Source of the DNA: Pomacea canaliculata
Taxonomy: Eukaryota; Mollusca; Gastropoda; Architaenioglossa; Ampullariidae
Length of the DNA: 64,000 nucleotides
Direction: 5' to 3'
NCBI RefSeq assembly: GCF_003073045.1
Contig: NC_037601.1
Coordinates: 5,363,872-5,427,871, forward strand
Shown here: positions 62,400 through 64,000 of the stretch, piece after piece
How positions within the stretch are numbered: position 1 is the stretch's first letter
Layout: each line of letters opens with the position of its first letter
Made by a program: the position numbers and the translations under genes
The notes under the pieces: model-generated
The model's input: the letters and a program-made list of their open reading frames with translations, nothing else
Databases searched by the model: none
What the model was told of the DNA's origin: nothing

Positions 62400-62512
62400 T
62401 ATTATTTCATCTTTCTGCTTTTGTAAAGCCCTTTGAGCTTACCTTGATGGTGGGGAAAGGTGCTATAAAAATATCATCATCATCATCATCATCCATCATC
62501 CATCATCATCTT
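62400..62512 (+). repeat. retroelement tail ending in (ATC)n
   Basis: tgtaaagccctttgagcttacc, ggtggggaaaggtgctataaaa, then an (ATC)n array at 62474-62510. Best-preserved copy of the tail family found at 27315, 41330, 46497 and 51306. Confidence 0.65.
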
Positions 62513-62876
62513 GTTTTTTTGTGTAGTTGTAGACAGATGTACTAAAGCGATGTGTAATGTACCTCACAGTTACACTATAAGTGAGCTCTTCGATTGTGTA
62601 TTCCAACATTATAAAGTATGCAAGTCCTCCATGTTCCTCGGATTAGTGGTGAAAATCCGATACAAATTAATTTTCTCAGTTCTTTCGATTGTGGAATGAA
62701 ACACAACAACGTATGAAGCCTGATCGATGGCAACTGTTACAAGAGGACTTGCAGTTTGTTCTTCAATGAAACTGGAAACTGATTGCCCAGGGTCTCGTTG
62801 GACATAAAGGTAATGAGGAAAATTGATCTGTCAGTCTTTTATTTTCTAAGCTGTTCTTGTGCTGCTTTCCTCAAAC

Positions 62877-63060
62877 GGCGGTCCTGTGGTGCAACGGTTA
62901 CCTGTCACAAATACAGTGAGGGTTGGCTGTCCTGGGTTCAGTTCTCGTTTTGGCACGCTGTTCTTTTTCTGCATGTGACATCTGTTTACAGGGCTGGCTG
63001 TCATAGCATGATATAGTCTTAGTTGCTGGCTCGGTGTAAAACACCTATTTCTCCCTCCCC
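62877..63060 (+). mobile_element. tRNA-derived SINE, copy 3 (best preserved)
   Basis: A box gtggtgcaacggttacctg and B box gggttcagttctcg are in tRNA spacing. The body then matches copies 1 and 2: ctgcatgtgacatctgttta, cagggctggctgtca, catgatatagtcttagttgctggctcgg, and a pyrimidine-rich end. No clear target-site duplication was found. Confidence 0.78.
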
Positions 63061-63833
63061 CCTGCTTTTCTTAAAATAATTTACAATTCATTCTTCTGAT
63101 AAACTGAAGACAGCAGCTTGTTAACTTCCTTCAACTTTTATTTCATGCTTAACTCGGGCTAGCTTGTAATGTCACACACACACACACACGTGGTTATAAG
63201 GGTCATGAATGTACTAACATACAAAATAAGTGAAGGTGTAGCAAGGTGTACAATGCAGTGTATTGTAAGGTTCCCCGAGACTAGAGAGAGGCACTTTGAA
63301 AATAGATGCTGACCCTCTTCTTCTTCAGGTTCTTTTTTGCCAATAGAACACCAGATGGATGGACAGTTGGGGTTTGCCAACCTCTGGTTCAAAAAATCAT
63401 TGAATCCATGGCCTTTTGGTCCTAGCTAACCACACCAACCCAACGAACTAACCACAAAGTTACAAATCCCTGATAAATACTTCTTGTTGACAAACCTGGG
63501 ATGAAGGGCGAATGTAGATCATAGATGTGTCACCTTGCTCACACCTGCATTATTCAGTATCATGCGTTGAATGTTGACACAGAATTACAAAGAAGTTCAC
63601 ACCTTATCAAGTAGGACATTGGAGGTTTTCTCCCAACTCCCAGGTGTAGTATCAAGAAATACTTAATACAATGGGTCTCTCATGTAAGTGTGGTTTGTGT
63701 GTGGTGAGTAGACTGGTCCATTAATAATCGTTATGATGGTAACGAACATAACAGCGTTTTAAACAGCTTGTAATAATATTAATAATCATGAAAGGTTTAT
63801 TGTTATCGCCATTATTATTAATGCAACTGAAGA

Positions 63834-63904
63834 TCAACCAGAAGCCACGTAAGGAGGAGGAGGGACGATTTTTAGCAGCTGCTGTAGAAATATCATTGGT
63901 CCAT
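63834..63904 (-). CDS. last exon of a second, tandem SLC7 transporter gene (partial)
   Basis: A 71-nt exon with acceptor ctacag, entry in codon phase 1 and a stop at 63834-63836. It encodes GPMIFLQQLLKIVPPPPYVASG after a split Asp codon. Length, phase and content match the last exon of the neighbouring SLC7 gene at 54047-54117 exactly ([20 protein letters not shown]). The rest of the gene must lie to the right of the window, in the same orientation. Identified only by this exon, but the paired structure makes chance unlikely. Confidence 0.85.
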
Positions 63905-64000
63905 CTGTAGACAAATAAAAAAAAATTAAACTATCAACTCCATAAAAAATTGTTTATGTTTTATTTTGAAAAGTCGCGGATACGCACACGTGCTAACATG

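Larger units (their letters stand above)
60587..63833. other. region between tandem SLC7 genes, repeat-rich
   Basis: 3.2 kb between the most 5' recognised exon of the first SLC7 gene and the last exon of the second. It should contain the missing first exon(s) and promoter of the first gene and the 3' UTR of the second. Seen here: a (CAAA)n array, two SINEs and a retroelement tail. I could not identify the initiating exon. Confidence 0.45.

Overview
The window is animal nuclear DNA: AT-rich, with small coding exons separated by GT-AG introns that carry SINEs, hAT MITEs and LINE remains. The proteins are ordinary bilaterian orthologues. The repeat style (tRNA-headed SINEs, and a shared retroelement tail resembling GTAAAGCGCTTTGAGCTT) suggests a mollusc, probably a gastropod. 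That taxonomic guess rests on recollection, not on a search. Layout, left to right: (1) the last coding exon (3486-4054, +) of an Ala/Tyr/Pro/Ser-rich protein. (2) A complete 25-exon class-2 P4-ATPase of the ATP9/Neo1 type (8432-29970, -). (3) A five-exon CAP-Gly protein (31394-34725, +). (4) A four-exon AIRIM/C1orf109 homologue (36700-39156, -). (5) An eight-exon borealin/CDCA8 homologue (40253-44915, +). (6) A seven-exon ARL2BP/BART homologue (47752-53353, -). (7) tRNA-Gly(TCC) (53586-53657, +). (8) A 13-exon SLC7 light-chain amino-acid transporter nearest b0,+AT/SLC7A9 (54047 to about 60586, -). (9) The last exon of a second, tandem SLC7 gene (63834-63904, -), which continues past the right edge. 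Neighbours alternate between convergent and divergent, which gives two head-to-head pairs: ATP9 with the CAP-Gly gene, and AIRIM with borealin. The genes do not form one pathway. They cover membrane lipid flipping and endosomal traffic (ATP9), microtubule or tubulin-fold links (CAP-Gly, ARL2BP), ribosome maturation (AIRIM), the chromosomal passenger complex (borealin) and amino-acid transport (SLC7). Exon models were built by hand from conserved protein sequence, splice signals and codon phase, and nearly every junction closes in phase. The exceptions are informative. Five places in ATP9 and one in SLC7 lack a single base, and each can be explained by one base lost from a short homopolymer, so I read them as consensus errors in the assembly rather than gene decay. 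The CAP-Gly gene has two unresolved phase problems. No wholly new multi-gene system is evident. The best leads are the CAP-Gly protein with an atypical signature and an unrecognised C-terminal tail, the tandem SLC7 array, the AIRIM/borealin shared promoter region with CRE-, CCAAT- and CDE/CHR-like sites, and a cleanly bounded SINE lying close to an AIRIM splice donor.
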